From assembly GCA_019456145.1 (NCBI GenBank), contig VRUL01000003.1:124001-188000 (forward strand): DNA of 64,000 nucleotides, given 5' to 3'. Positions 18,442 to 27,846 of this stretch are shown here, piece after piece. The position numbers were made by a program, and so were the translations under genes. The notes under the pieces are model-generated. The model was not told the DNA's origin, made no database searches, and saw nothing but the letters and a program-made list of their open reading frames with translations. Numbering within the stretch: position 1 is the first letter of the stretch; every line of letters starts with the position of its first letter. The DNA comes from Planctomycetota bacterium (lineage in GTDB: Bacteria > Planctomycetota > Phycisphaerae > Sedimentisphaerales > Anaerobacaceae).

Positions 18442-19854
18442 ATGAAATTCTGTTTTATAAATCCTCCCTGGTTTTTTAAAGAAGAGATTGAGTTTATATC
18501 TCACAATCTTGGTCTTGGGTACATCATTTCATTACTTGAAGCAAACGGCCATGAGGTCCAATTTATCGATGCTCTGGCTGAGGGAATTGACAATAAAGTA
18601 TGTGTGGACACCAAGTACCAAAAGGTCAATCGCTATGGACTATCCTATAAGGAAATTTCCGAAAAAATCGAAAGTGATGCTGACTATATCGGGATAACAG
18701 GTCCTTTTACCGATTCCGCCATGATTCTAAGGGAGCTGATAAGTGTAATTAAGGAAAAGTGTCCTGAAAAACCTGTCATCGCAGGTGGTGTTTATCCGTC
18801 GACACTGCCCCGACGTGCATTGGATTTGGGTGCTGACATTGTTGTTAGGGGGGAGGGGGAGCTTGCAATGCTGCATCTGGCGAGAGGAGATAAACCTGAA
18901 GATATAAAAGGGCTTGTTTTCTATCGAGATGGACAAATCGTCAACAATGGCACAGCGGAGCTAATTAAGGACTTAGATGCGATTCCTTTGCCGTCTTATA
19001 GTAAAAGGCCGGTTGATTTTTATTTCAGCTGGTCTCCGAGAGGAGACAGGGAAAACCAGACTGCATCTATGATAACTTCCAGAGGATGTCCTTTTAGCTG
19101 CAGTTTTTGTTCAATCCATCCGGTATATGGACAGAACTGGAGAGCGAGGACACCTGAAAACGTTCTGGGAGAAATAAAGTTGTTAGTAGAAGAATATGGT
19201 ATAAACCATATTGAGTTTGAAGATGATAATTTTACTCTCCAACCTGAAAGAGTTGAGGCGATTCTTAATGGCATAATCGAAATTAACAGAGGTAAGAGTG
19301 GTAGTGACAGGTTAGTCTGGTCCGCCCCTAACGGGATACGCCTGGATACGCTGACGGAGAGTCTGGTGTTAAAGATGAAGGAGTCTTCGTGTAAGGCCGT
19401 ATGCATAGCAGTAGAATCCGGCGACCCTGATATCCTTAAGCGTATGAATAAGAGATTGGACTTAAGTAAAGCGGAAGAAGTTGTTAAGCTTTTTACTAAA
19501 CATGGGATTAACAGTAATGCGTTTTTTATCATAGGTTATCCCGGCGAGAATGAAGCAAGATTTTTAAACTCGGTTGCTTTTGCCAAAAAATTGAAGAAGC
19601 AGGGACTTACTTCCATCTCGCCTTTAGTAGCGACGCCCTATCCTGGTACGCCTCTTTTCTCTGAGTGCCAGGAAAAGGGGTATCTGAGATATCCTGATGT
19701 GGAGAATGTTTTATATCTCGCTCAATATTCTTCGTATAACAGTGATTTTGTTCAGATAGAAACACCTGATTTTTCGGTTAATGATGTAATGCGCAGATAC
19801 AAATATTTTCAGGATGAATTCGGAGGGGATGGTATAAAATATAATGTTTATTAA
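18442..19854 (+). CDS. Cobalamin-binding radical SAM protein 1
   Basis: 470 residues. The N-terminal 150 residues form a B12-binding-type Rossmann domain (LGLGYIISLLEANGHEV, GGVYPSTLP, RGEGE), without the DxHxxG cobalamin-ligand motif, as in many members. The radical SAM [4Fe-4S] motif is Cys216-x3-Cys220-x2-Cys223 (GCPFSCSFC), and the later ESGDPDILKRMNKR and IGYPGE blocks are typical. Such enzymes methylate unreactive carbons or do other radical chemistry. Its place between neuA and neuB suggests a sugar or ulosonate substrate; this is inference. The stop codon touches the left end of palindromic element B, so neuA and this gene lie as a pair between two related elements. Confidence 0.85.
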   Translation: MKFCFINPPWFFKEEIEFISHNLGLGYIISLLEANGHEVQFIDALAEGIDNKVCVDTKYQKVNRYGLSYKEISEKIESDADYIGITGPFTDSAMILRELISVIKEKCPEKPVIAGGVYPSTLPRRALDLGADIVVRGEGELAMLHLARGDKPEDIKGLVFYRDGQIVNNGTAELIKDLDAIPLPSYSKRPVDFYFSWSPRGDRENQTASMITSRGCPFSCSFCSIHPVYGQNWRARTPENVLGEIKLLVEEYGINHIEFEDDNFTLQPERVEAILNGIIEINRGKSGSDRLVWSAPNGIRLDTLTESLVLKMKESSCKAVCIAVESGDPDILKRMNKRLDLSKAEEVVKLFTKHGINSNAFFIIGYPGENEARFLNSVAFAKKLKKQGLTSISPLVATPYPGTPLFSECQEKGYLRYPDVENVLYLAQYSSYNSDFVQIETPDFSVNDVMRRYKYFQDEFGGDGIKYNVY

Positions 19855-20038
19855 GAGCGTCTAACAAAATGCCTTTGCATTCGAACGGCTTGTTCCTTCG
19901 CCCGGCGGCGTTGTCAGGGGCGAATCGGTCCTCGACGATGCTCTTACATCGCCTGCGGTGATTCGACCCTTCCGCCTTGCCGGTCGAAGAGAAGAACCGC
20001 TCGTTCTCGATGCGACAATTCATTTTGTTAGAAGCTCT
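19854..20038. repeat. MITE-like palindromic element, copy B
   Basis: A 185-base element with 18-base terminal inverted repeats (AGAGCGTCTAACAAAATG at 19854-19871; complement of AGAGCTTCTAACAAAATG at 20021-20038; 17 of 18 match). It shares ends and the CGGCTTG and GCTCG arms with copy A at 17543-17701. It fills most of the gap between the radical SAM gene and neuB, so it separates the neuA-radical SAM pair from neuB. No coding capacity of its own. Confidence 0.78.
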
Positions 20039-20130
20039 AACTCAAGCTATGAATTGGAAGACTATTTTCGTTTGAACTGTAGTGAATGGATATTAATAAG
20101 TATGACACAATCTGAATGGACAGGTTCTCA

Positions 20131-21165
20131 ATGAAAACGTTCAAAATCGGAACAAGGATAATAAGTTCTGGTGTTGCACCTTTTATTATTGCAGATGCAG
20201 GGATTAATCACGATGGTGATTTCAACAAAGCTATTCAGTTAGTAGATGCTGCCAAGGAGGCTGGGGCTGACTGCATTAAATTTCAGTGTCACATAACAGA
20301 AGCTGAGCTTATTTATACAGATATAAAACCGGGATATATATCCGAAGAGTCTCTTTGGGACATAACGAAACGTATTGAACTCACTGAGGATGAAGATAGA
20401 CGAATTAAACGATACTGTGAGGAGAAAGGGATAATATACTTAAGTACGCCATTTTCTAAGGAGGCGGCTGACCGGCTTGAATCCATGAATGTAGGAGCCT
20501 TCAAGATTGGTTCCGGAGAGTGTAATAATCTTCCTTTGCTCGGGCATATTGCCAAAATAGGAAAACCAATGATATTATCAACCGGGATGAACGATATTGA
20601 ATCTATAAAGAAATCCGTAGCGGTTATTCAGAGCCATAATTGCCCTTTGATGCTGATGCACTGCACATCTATATATCCAACTGCCTATGACAAAGTCCGT
20701 TTAGGGGCTATTACGGAATTACAAGAGGTATTTGGCTTACCAGTTGGATTGAGCGACCACTCTATGGGCATATATACGAGCTTAGGTGCTGTAGCCCTCG
20801 GAGTGTGCGTTCTCGAGAAGCACTTTACAATTAGCCGCAACTGGCCTGGACCTGATGTGCCTATTTCCATAGAACCGGATGAGCTTGTCGAATTAATTAA
20901 AGGCTCAAGAGCTATTTTTTCGGCTCTGGGCGGCCATAAAACGGTCTTGCCCGAAGAACAGCCTGTAATGGAATTTGCCTTTGCAAGTGTTGTATCTACA
21001 AAAGATATTAAGAAAGGCAGTATTTTAAACGTTGACAATATATGGGTAAAAAAGCCGGGAACGGGTGAAATAAGCGCAGAGAAACTTAACTCAATTATTG
21101 GTAATACTGCAAGAGAGGATATCAAAAAAGGTCAACAGTTAACCTGGATGATGATTAATGATTAA
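20131..21165 (+). CDS. neuB: N-acetylneuraminate synthase family protein 1
   Basis: 344 residues from ATG 20131, chosen because AGG lies 6 bases upstream while the ATG at 20116 has none. A TIM-barrel NeuB domain (IADAGINHDGDFNKA, CIKFQCH, FKIGSGECNNLPLL, LSTGMND, MHCTSIYPT, GLSDHSMG, EKHFTISR) is followed by a C-terminal SAF or antifreeze-like domain (about 283-344). The family condenses phosphoenolpyruvate with ManNAc or a bacillosamine/altrosamine derivative to give a nonulosonic acid. It overlaps the next gene, a NeuC-type epimerase, by 8 bases, so the two are translationally coupled and belong to one pathway. Sialic and legionaminic acid are both possible products; the presence of a NeuC partner argues against a pseudaminic-acid route. 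Confidence 0.9.
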   Translation: MKTFKIGTRIISSGVAPFIIADAGINHDGDFNKAIQLVDAAKEAGADCIKFQCHITEAELIYTDIKPGYISEESLWDITKRIELTEDEDRRIKRYCEEKGIIYLSTPFSKEAADRLESMNVGAFKIGSGECNNLPLLGHIAKIGKPMILSTGMNDIESIKKSVAVIQSHNCPLMLMHCTSIYPTAYDKVRLGAITELQEVFGLPVGLSDHSMGIYTSLGAVALGVCVLEKHFTISRNWPGPDVPISIEPDELVELIKGSRAIFSALGGHKTVLPEEQPVMEFAFASVVSTKDIKKGSILNVDNIWVKKPGTGEISAEKLNSIIGNTAREDIKKGQQLTWMMIND

Positions 21166-22297
21166 AAAGAAAAAATTAGTTTTTTTAACGGGGACACGGG
21201 CGGAATTCGGGAAGTTAAAACCCCTAATCAGATGTCTCAACGACACTGACCAATGCGAGGTGCATTTATTTGTAACGGGGATGCATTTGCTTGAGAAGTA
21301 TGGAGGTACAGCCCGTGAAGTATTAAGAGAGTTTCCCAATGTATATTTATATAACAACCAGGCTTTCGGTTCACGAATGGACATAACTCTGTCTAATACT
21401 ATCTACGGCTTTGGTTATTACATCAGTGAAATTTCGCCCGACCTGATAATCGTTCATGGTGACAGAGTTGAGACGCTGGCCGGTGCAATCGTGGGGGCAT
21501 TAAATAATATTTTGGTCGCTCATATCGAGGGTGGGGAGTTGTCTGGAACAATTGACGAATTGATGAGGCATTCGGTTACAAAATTAGCCCACATTCATTT
21601 TGTCGCAAATGAACAGGCAAAAAAACGAATAATTCAACTTGGAGAAATCGAGGAAAATATAATTATAATAGGGTCTCCCGATATCGATGTTATGTCTTCT
21701 GAAGATCTTCCTGCTTTAGAGAATGTTTGCAAGCACTATAATATTGATTTCGATGAACATGCGATTTTACTATATCATCCAGTGACAAGTGAGCTTAAAA
21801 AATTGAAAAGAAGCGTAAAAGAACTCATTGATGCTGTTATCGAATCCGGCTTGAACTATGTTGTCATTTATCCGAATAACGACCCTGGATGTAAGATATT
21901 AATTGAGGAATATTCAAAACTTGATGGTTTGCCGAACTTCAAATTATTCCCTTCAATTCAATTTGAGAGTTTTCTTGTATTATTAAAAAACGCTAAATTC
22001 ATCATAGGAAATTCAAGTGCCGGCATTCGAGAAGCTCCCATGTATGCTATACCCACGATAAATCTTGGAAGCAGACAGCATAATCGATTTCGGCATGACT
22101 CGATCTTCGATGTGAAAGAGAAAGGTAAGATGATACTGAAGGCCATTACTGATATCAGTAATAATTCGTATAAGTTCGAACCATGCTATTTTTTTGGAAA
22201 TGGCGGCAGTGCTCTTAAATTCAAGGAAGCTCTGAATAAAAAAGGATTTTGGGATACAAAAACGCAAAAACAATTTCTTGATCTTTATGACATCTAA
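21158..22297 (+). CDS. neuC: UDP-GlcNAc 2-epimerase (hydrolysing)-like 1
   Basis: 379 residues. NeuC/WecB-type GT-B fold: FLTGTRAEFGKLKPLI at the N-terminus, VHGDRVETLAGAI, HIEGGELSGTIDE, RHSVTKLAHIHFVANEQA, YHPVTSE and GNSSAGIREAP with the late GSRQHNR. The enzyme releases UDP from a UDP-HexNAc and inverts C2 to yield a ManNAc-type sugar, the substrate of NeuB. Start ATG 21158 lies within the end of neuB (8-base overlap). A second NeuB-NeuC pair occurs at 31551-33733. The substrate may be UDP-GlcNAc or a 2,4-diacetamido derivative (legionaminic route); residues that decide were not resolved by eye. Confidence 0.9.
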   Translation: MIKKKKLVFLTGTRAEFGKLKPLIRCLNDTDQCEVHLFVTGMHLLEKYGGTAREVLREFPNVYLYNNQAFGSRMDITLSNTIYGFGYYISEISPDLIIVHGDRVETLAGAIVGALNNILVAHIEGGELSGTIDELMRHSVTKLAHIHFVANEQAKKRIIQLGEIEENIIIIGSPDIDVMSSEDLPALENVCKHYNIDFDEHAILLYHPVTSELKKLKRSVKELIDAVIESGLNYVVIYPNNDPGCKILIEEYSKLDGLPNFKLFPSIQFESFLVLLKNAKFIIGNSSAGIREAPMYAIPTINLGSRQHNRFRHDSIFDVKEKGKMILKAITDISNNSYKFEPCYFFGNGGSALKFKEALNKKGFWDTKTQKQFLDLYDI

Positions 22298-22349
22298 TTA
22301 GTTTTGAACAGTTTGGTGCGTTCGGAAAGATTTTAAACTGTGAGGTGGA

Positions 22350-23309
22350 ATGAAAGAGGAATACTTTGAATATATCCCCTGCCCTGTTTGCAATGGGGAG
22401 CAATTGGAGGGATTTTTCAAGATCGCTTATGGCAAGCTGAAACAGAAGCGGAGCCTGGATTATTCGTGTTTGGGTATAAATAAGGATACGCTTCTGGAGA
22501 CCCGTCGGTGCAAAGAGTGTAAGTTTGTGTTTGTAAATCCGCGTGTTCGGTCAAAGTACGCTCACCTGATTTACAATCAGAGCAAGGAGGGCAAGTATGC
22601 CGGTAACAAGAGATACACAATCGACACCGCTGAGAACAGGGATATGACGCGACAAAGGAAACTTGCTTACTTTTCGATATTTCCAAAGATGCTTAATTAT
22701 GTAAATCTAAGTGATTCTTTACGTTTACTTGATGTTGGATGTGGCTTTGGTCATGTTTTATCTTTGGCTGGTGAGCTTGGTATAGAAGGTATTGGGGTTG
22801 ACATAGATGAGTTTCGGCTGGAGTACTGCAGAGGGCTTGGGTTGAAAGTTTTTTCTCCGAGCGAGTTTAAAGCCGATTACGAGGGGGAGTCCTTTGATTT
22901 GATTGTCTGCCAGAGCGTGATAGAACACGTGATTGACTTAAATGAGTTTCTATCGTTTATTGATTCGATATCCAAAGAGAACACGATTTTGTATCTCAAC
23001 GGTATCAGTCCTCATTTGATAAGTAAAGAGAGCAAAAAAGGGAGGTTTGTCAAAGCACATTTTGTGGAACATATTAATTACTTTTACGATTCGACGCTGG
23101 ATTTATTCATGGGCCAGGCTGGTTTTGCGCCTGCAAGTCATGAGATTATTATTTTAAATTCTCGAAAGATACGGATTCCGCTGAAACTGGCGAGAGTGAT
23201 AAGACCAAAGACGGGATTTTTTGAAAAGATATATATCAAAGAATCATGTATAGGTGAAATAGCGAAGAGACTCAGGGGGAGCAAGGTTGTGGAATATATT
23301 ATCAGTTGA
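22350..23309 (+). CDS. Class I SAM methyltransferase with N-terminal zinc-ribbon
   Basis: 319 residues; ATG at 22350 with GAGGTGGA just upstream. Residues about 9-52 carry two Cys pairs (CPVCNG and CKECKFVFVNPR), a small zinc-ribbon common in methyltransferases of polysaccharide loci. The SAM-binding motif is LLDVGCGFGHVL (about 125-136) and the post-motif DLIVCQSVIEHV. It probably methylates a sugar or a sugar-bound group. It follows neuC after a 52-base gap and precedes a capsule-type transferase. Confidence 0.82.
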   Translation: MKEEYFEYIPCPVCNGEQLEGFFKIAYGKLKQKRSLDYSCLGINKDTLLETRRCKECKFVFVNPRVRSKYAHLIYNQSKEGKYAGNKRYTIDTAENRDMTRQRKLAYFSIFPKMLNYVNLSDSLRLLDVGCGFGHVLSLAGELGIEGIGVDIDEFRLEYCRGLGLKVFSPSEFKADYEGESFDLIVCQSVIEHVIDLNEFLSFIDSISKENTILYLNGISPHLISKESKKGRFVKAHFVEHINYFYDSTLDLFMGQAGFAPASHEIIILNSRKIRIPLKLARVIRPKTGFFEKIYIKESCIGEIAKRLRGSKVVEYIIS

Positions 23310-23406
23310 TTTTGAGAATTTAGTGCAATATAGAGACACTTTAAATTCTCTTTTTCGAAGAACAAAAATCCAGAGAAAGGTTTATTGGTAGATGGAGAAA
23401 TAACAC

Positions 23407-24909
23407 GTGAATGTAGTTTTTGTTACGCATGGCGATTACGCATTTTTTTACTTGGATTTGCTCACGTTAATCAATCAAAAATTCCCTTTAAAACAAATAG
23501 GCTTTTATGTAACTGACAGGCTCAACTATCCAAAGTATCTCAGAAAAGCAAAACATACAAATCTTGACATTGAGTTTTTGAAGGAGTGGGAAATAACGTC
23601 TTTTCATGAGGAAGGTGTAGACTATGATGTTTTGGAAAGACTCGAGAAGGAATTTGGAGATCCGTTCTTGTGGAATGCTTTGGTGGTAGACAGAAGAGTA
23701 TACAATGGTGTCTTAACAAAATGCAAACAGGACTACAAACCAAGATTCATTCACGAGAAGATGCTATCTATTCTTCAGAATGGTTTTAAAGATATTTTAC
23801 AATTTATTGAGAGCATTAAGCCGGATATTATTATTGGTGGTTTTACGCCTGTGACGTTTGGTGGATATATCTTCTATCTCTGTGCCAAGGCCAGAGGCAT
23901 TAAATATATTAATCTTAATCCCACGAAGATTCTCAATTATGTTACCTTTTCAGAGGAGGTGTACAGACAGTTTCCACATATTCAAAAAACGTACGAACAG
24001 TATTTGGACGAGAATAAAGAAGATGTTTTTCTTGACCAAAGTAAACAATATTTACGAACTGAAGATATGAAGTATGATGGGGCGATAATTGCTTTTCCCA
24101 GATTTCCATATAAAAAATGGTGTACGAGTCTGCTGAAATGGCCGGCTGTGATGGGTAACTACTATTTTAAGAGGGCATATTTGGATAATCAGGTTAAAGG
24201 GTATCACTGGGGATATTTTTTTAGCAATATATATAATCCCCTGAAGGATAAAGTTGTACAAAGATCTCTCCCGTACTTGCCGATGGAAAAATTGAGTCAG
24301 GTTGAATATGTATATTATCCATTGCACACAGAGCCGGAGATAGCCCTTTCTATCTTTGGGAGAGAATATCTCAATCAAATAGAACTGGTCAGGAATATTT
24401 CCCGGTCCATTCCCGTGACCTGGAAATTAATTGTTAAGGACCATCCTGCCGGCGTAGGCAGAAGGAATATCCGGTATTACAAAAAGCTTCTGGAAATCCC
24501 CAATGTCATTTTAATAAATCATCACATAGCGTCGAAACATATCATCGAAAAAGCAAAGATGGTTTTTACTGTATCCGGCTTTTCGGGGTTTGAGGCGATT
24601 CTCAAAAGAAGGCCTGTTGTCACATTCGGAAAAACGTTCTATAACATTCTTCCCGATTGTATGGTGCAAAATGTCCAATCCTTACAGGGCCTGCCGCTTG
24701 TGGTGAAACGACTTTTGGAAAATTACCGATACAGTGAGAACGAAATTATTTGTCTTATCGCGGCAATTATAAAAAACTCAGTTCCATTGAACCTATATAC
24801 ACAGGTCTTAAAGAAGAAGGGGCGAGTAGCAATAGATACAGGGGTATTAGATGTTCAAAAAGAGAAATTCGTAGATTTTCTGGCATCTCATGTACAAGCG
24901 GCCAGATAG
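23407..24909 (+). CDS. Capsule polysaccharide biosynthesis (KpsS/KpsC-like) transferase
   Basis: 500 residues with a GTG start (23407) and GGAGA about 8 bases before it. The C-terminal half resembles the Capsule_synth family: YYPLHTEPEIAL, VKDHPAGVGRRN, then TVSGFSGFEAILKRRPVVTFG. In Gram-negative capsules KpsS and KpsC add beta-Kdo linker residues from CMP-Kdo to the lipid anchor. A CMP-ulosonate donor is plausible here because the locus makes several. The N-terminal half (about 1-200) is less typical and may define the acceptor. Neighbours on both sides are methyltransferases. Function beyond a GT-B-type transferase is inference. Confidence 0.68.
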   Translation: MNVVFVTHGDYAFFYLDLLTLINQKFPLKQIGFYVTDRLNYPKYLRKAKHTNLDIEFLKEWEITSFHEEGVDYDVLERLEKEFGDPFLWNALVVDRRVYNGVLTKCKQDYKPRFIHEKMLSILQNGFKDILQFIESIKPDIIIGGFTPVTFGGYIFYLCAKARGIKYINLNPTKILNYVTFSEEVYRQFPHIQKTYEQYLDENKEDVFLDQSKQYLRTEDMKYDGAIIAFPRFPYKKWCTSLLKWPAVMGNYYFKRAYLDNQVKGYHWGYFFSNIYNPLKDKVVQRSLPYLPMEKLSQVEYVYYPLHTEPEIALSIFGREYLNQIELVRNISRSIPVTWKLIVKDHPAGVGRRNIRYYKKLLEIPNVILINHHIASKHIIEKAKMVFTVSGFSGFEAILKRRPVVTFGKTFYNILPDCMVQNVQSLQGLPLVVKRLLENYRYSENEIICLIAAIIKNSVPLNLYTQVLKKKGRVAIDTGVLDVQKEKFVDFLASHVQAAR

Positions 24910-24921
24910 AGAAGAAACGTT

Positions 24922-25842
24922 TTGTCACAAACAAAAGAAGGAACTATCGGGAACGCTCCATTTGACTATGACTCGCAGCCAAAAGAGGAGGTGCGGTTCT
25001 GCAACGTATGTGGTTCATCGTCCTTCGCTGATGTTGCCAAGAGAGACCGCTATGGCCTTAATGTTTCGTCGCATCTCTGTCTTCAATGTGGGCTTGTATT
25101 CATATCGCCCCGATTGAAACGAGAAGGATATGCTTTATTCTATCAAGAGTTCTACAGACCCATGGTCAGCCATTATCTCCAAAAAAAGGTCGACAGAACC
25201 ACAATACAGGACGAGCAGAAAGAGTATGCGCAGGAAGTGTTCACGTGGCTCGCCCCTTACTTAACAAACTATTGTGATGTATTGCGAATATTGGATGTTG
25301 GTGGATCGACAGGTATTGTCGCAGATACATTCAAAAGGAACCTGACTGAAATGAATATCAAGGCAAATACCACCGTGATAGACCCTTCTCCCTGTGAATT
25401 GGCGATTGCAAAGGAACTGGGTCTTAAGACCATAGAAGGGTTTGCGGAAGATCTGGATGTCGGGGAAAATTGCTGGGATATCGTTTTATTGTGTCAAACA
25501 ATAGACCATCTTTTAGATGCTCACAAGGCTGTTTCAGCTATAAGGGATGCTTTGGTTGAAAACGGTTTGTTTTTTGTAGATATCGTTGACTGGGAATATG
25601 TTGTCAACAAAAAGGGCGTCGAAGATTCCATAAAAATAGACCATCCTCTTAATTTCACGAAACAGACGGTTATTCCTTTTCTGGGATGCATAGGGTTTGA
25701 GATCGTATCTGAATCAGTATTGACGGATGGTCATTTGACAGGATTTCTCTGTCGAAAAGCGAGTCCATGTAAGCAAGTGTTCTCAAGAAAGCATGCAGAA
25801 TCTCTACTTTCTTTGGTAGAGAAGAAGCAGACCATTGAGTAA
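24922..25842 (+). CDS. Class I SAM methyltransferase with zinc-ribbon (hypermodification type)
   Basis: 306 residues starting at TTG 24922, the only start in frame after an upstream stop. Cys pairs at CNVCGSSSF and CLQCGLVFISPR form the N-terminal zinc-ribbon; the SAM-binding loop is ILDVGGSTGIV (about 122-132), with Gly-Gly replacing the usual Gly-Cys. A later LCQTIDHLLD block marks the post-motif. The domain order is the same as in the gene at 22350, so the two are distant paralogues or act on neighbouring positions of one sugar. It lies 12 bases after the KpsS-like gene. Confidence 0.78.
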   Translation: MSQTKEGTIGNAPFDYDSQPKEEVRFCNVCGSSSFADVAKRDRYGLNVSSHLCLQCGLVFISPRLKREGYALFYQEFYRPMVSHYLQKKVDRTTIQDEQKEYAQEVFTWLAPYLTNYCDVLRILDVGGSTGIVADTFKRNLTEMNIKANTTVIDPSPCELAIAKELGLKTIEGFAEDLDVGENCWDIVLLCQTIDHLLDAHKAVSAIRDALVENGLFFVDIVDWEYVVNKKGVEDSIKIDHPLNFTKQTVIPFLGCIGFEIVSESVLTDGHLTGFLCRKASPCKQVFSRKHAESLLSLVEKKQTIE

Positions 25843-25884
25843 TGAATCGTAATTCCGTAATTTGCGGAGAGTATTTCACATCGA

Positions 25885-27054
25885 ATGAAATTGTATCTGG
25901 GCAATTGTCTGGCGCGGTATTTCTATTATAAAGACAGGGATCCGAACAAGCGGTATAAGTGGTGTTCGAACTATCGCTATCTTTCTAATCCGCCAGAAAG
26001 CTATAGTGCCCTCGAACACGAAAAGGTTCTGTTCAACATAAACCGTTATACTAATCTGATCGACAGTAAAGCATATAACTTTATTATTTTGCCGATGTCG
26101 CAGTTCCTGGTAAGAGAGCACTATGTATGTAAGGGCGATATTTATGCCGAGCTTGAGCAATTTGATGGCGGTGGGTGGAAGAACTGTCCGTCAAAATCGG
26201 AGACATCATATACGGAATACTTCCTGGATTGCGTCCGTCTAATCAGTCGACTCTGCCCACAGGCGATAATTGTCACCCTTATAAAGTTAGTGCCGGACAC
26301 CGAGATGGGACATGTACAATACGGCGATTATTTCGATCAGTTTAACAAGGAGACTCTTGACAGGTCTCTTTTCCACGACTTAACATCCATTCCAAATGTA
26401 AAGATCGTTGATCAGGGCCTTATTGCCAATAATCTTGTTTCCGTACGTGATGATATTGACGTTCTGTTTCCGTGGTTTCACTATGACATGCGCGAAAAGG
26501 TTTTCGTGCGGGACTTACTTCATTACTCGGAATACTTTAATGATGCCATATTCGAATATGTCTGTGAAGTCATAGAAACAGGTCATGATCATTCGGATGG
26601 TTTTTGCACTTTTTCCGGTCGTCTTGCTCTTGACAATGGTGCTACAAACCATGAACCACTCTATAAGAAGGTTTTTGTGAACAGTATTGATGCTCTCGGG
26701 GCGATGATAATGCGAACCGGCTCCTTAGAGCAGCTTCATTCGTTGTTGAACCGTCACAATGAAACGATCGACGACATCATGGAAAAAGCCACCAATGAAC
26801 ATGTCGGCCCCAAGGGAAAACAAGATTACTTTTTGACACTGAACGTTACGGGATACCAGAGTATTGCCGGTAACCTGTGTGCGAAAATGGTCAGCTTGGG
26901 TGCGATGAACGACCCTATCCTGGCAAGGCTGCAGGATTTTTTCTCAAAATGCCTTTCTAAGGTTTCTTCAAATTCTCCATTGAGCAGGTTCCATACACTT
27001 TATTTGAATATGCTCGATGATGTCATGTCTGGTAAAACGCTAACGCTTTTATAG
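25885..27054 (+). CDS. Unknown protein of the glycan locus
   Basis: 389 residues, ATG start, soluble, no signal peptide. I do not recognise a family. The N-terminus LYLGNCLARYF recalls the GNCQ start of WcbI-type polysaccharide proteins, and segments NFIILPMSQFL, QAIIVTLIKLVP and DLLHYSEYFNDAIFEY have the spacing of an SGNH-like alpha/beta fold with a late Asp-x-x-His-like element, but no GDS motif exists. The C-terminal third is helical. It lies 42 bases after a methyltransferase and 10 bases before the second neuA, so it is part of the operon. A sugar-modifying role, such as acyl transfer or hydrolysis, is conceivable but unproven. Confidence 0.55.
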   Translation: MKLYLGNCLARYFYYKDRDPNKRYKWCSNYRYLSNPPESYSALEHEKVLFNINRYTNLIDSKAYNFIILPMSQFLVREHYVCKGDIYAELEQFDGGGWKNCPSKSETSYTEYFLDCVRLISRLCPQAIIVTLIKLVPDTEMGHVQYGDYFDQFNKETLDRSLFHDLTSIPNVKIVDQGLIANNLVSVRDDIDVLFPWFHYDMREKVFVRDLLHYSEYFNDAIFEYVCEVIETGHDHSDGFCTFSGRLALDNGATNHEPLYKKVFVNSIDALGAMIMRTGSLEQLHSLLNRHNETIDDIMEKATNEHVGPKGKQDYFLTLNVTGYQSIAGNLCAKMVSLGAMNDPILARLQDFFSKCLSKVSSNSPLSRFHTLYLNMLDDVMSGKTLTLL

Positions 27055-27064
27055 TGATTCTATC

Positions 27065-27811
27065 ATGGGTGATTACGGGAAGCACGAAAACAGGATTCTT
27101 GGTATCATACCCGCCAGAGGAGGTTCGCAAGGTGTGTCCGGTAAGAACATCAAAGAACTCTGTGGCCTGCCGCTGATTGGTCATATCTTCAAGTCCGCTT
27201 GTGAAAGTAAAATGCTAACAGATATAATACTCTCAACTAATGATAAAAGGATCGCGGATGTGGGCAGAAGTTTGGGGATGAACGTGCCCTTTTTGCGGCC
27301 GGAGGAGTACGCTACGAGCACTGCCAAAAGTATCGATGTTGTAAAACATGCGATAGGTGAGATGGAAAGACAAAACGGTTGTGTATATGATTTTGGAGTT
27401 TTGCTTCAACCCACTTGTCCCCTTACGCAAACACATCATATTGATGAGTCGGTGCGGCTCTTAAGATACGATGGATACAATTCAGTAGTTTCTTTGACCC
27501 GGGTTGACCACTACCATCCGTATTTCATGATGAGAAAACAAGGTGATAGCTATGAGAGATTGCTTCAAAACACAGAGGAATATACTAATCGCCAGCATTT
27601 GCCGGAGGTGTATGTTCGCTGCGGTAACGTTTATTCCTTTGAGAGAAACCTGGTTATGGAGCATGATAAGCTGTTTGACTACAAGAGCGGTCATATCATC
27701 ATAGAAAAGAGGTTTAATATAAATATTGACGACCAAATAGACTGGCTAATTGCAGAGGCATTGGTTTCCCACTATGGAAAACAAAAGATAAAAGAATGCT
27801 CGTCGCCATGA
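27065..27811 (+). CDS. neuA: Acylneuraminate cytidylyltransferase-like (CMP-nonulosonate synthetase 2)
   Basis: 248 residues. NeuA fingerprint: GIIPARGGSQGVSGKN (the usual SKG is SQG), DIILSTND, VPFLRPEEYA, LLQPTCPLTQ (the usual SPLR is CPLT) and a late DQIDWLIAE. These small changes set it apart from the copies at 17724 and 56490 and suggest another ulosonic acid substrate. It starts the second synthesis set: a cobalamin radical SAM gene follows after 35 bases, then neuB and neuC at 31551 and 32561. The arrangement neuA-radical SAM is the same as in the first set. Confidence 0.9.
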   Translation: MGDYGKHENRILGIIPARGGSQGVSGKNIKELCGLPLIGHIFKSACESKMLTDIILSTNDKRIADVGRSLGMNVPFLRPEEYATSTAKSIDVVKHAIGEMERQNGCVYDFGVLLQPTCPLTQTHHIDESVRLLRYDGYNSVVSLTRVDHYHPYFMMRKQGDSYERLLQNTEEYTNRQHLPEVYVRCGNVYSFERNLVMEHDKLFDYKSGHIIIEKRFNINIDDQIDWLIAEALVSHYGKQKIKECSSP

Positions 27812-27846
27812 ATTAGTGTTGAGATCAGGGCTAAAGAAGGATTAAA

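Noticed and set aside
17543-20038. Palindromic elements A and B read as integron attC sites flanking a gene cassette
   Set aside because: The TAAC/GTTA ends look similar, but the units are 159-185 bases, the terminal repeats extend to 18 bases, the 7-base core does not fit (GTTAGAA, GTTAGAG), and no integrase is present.
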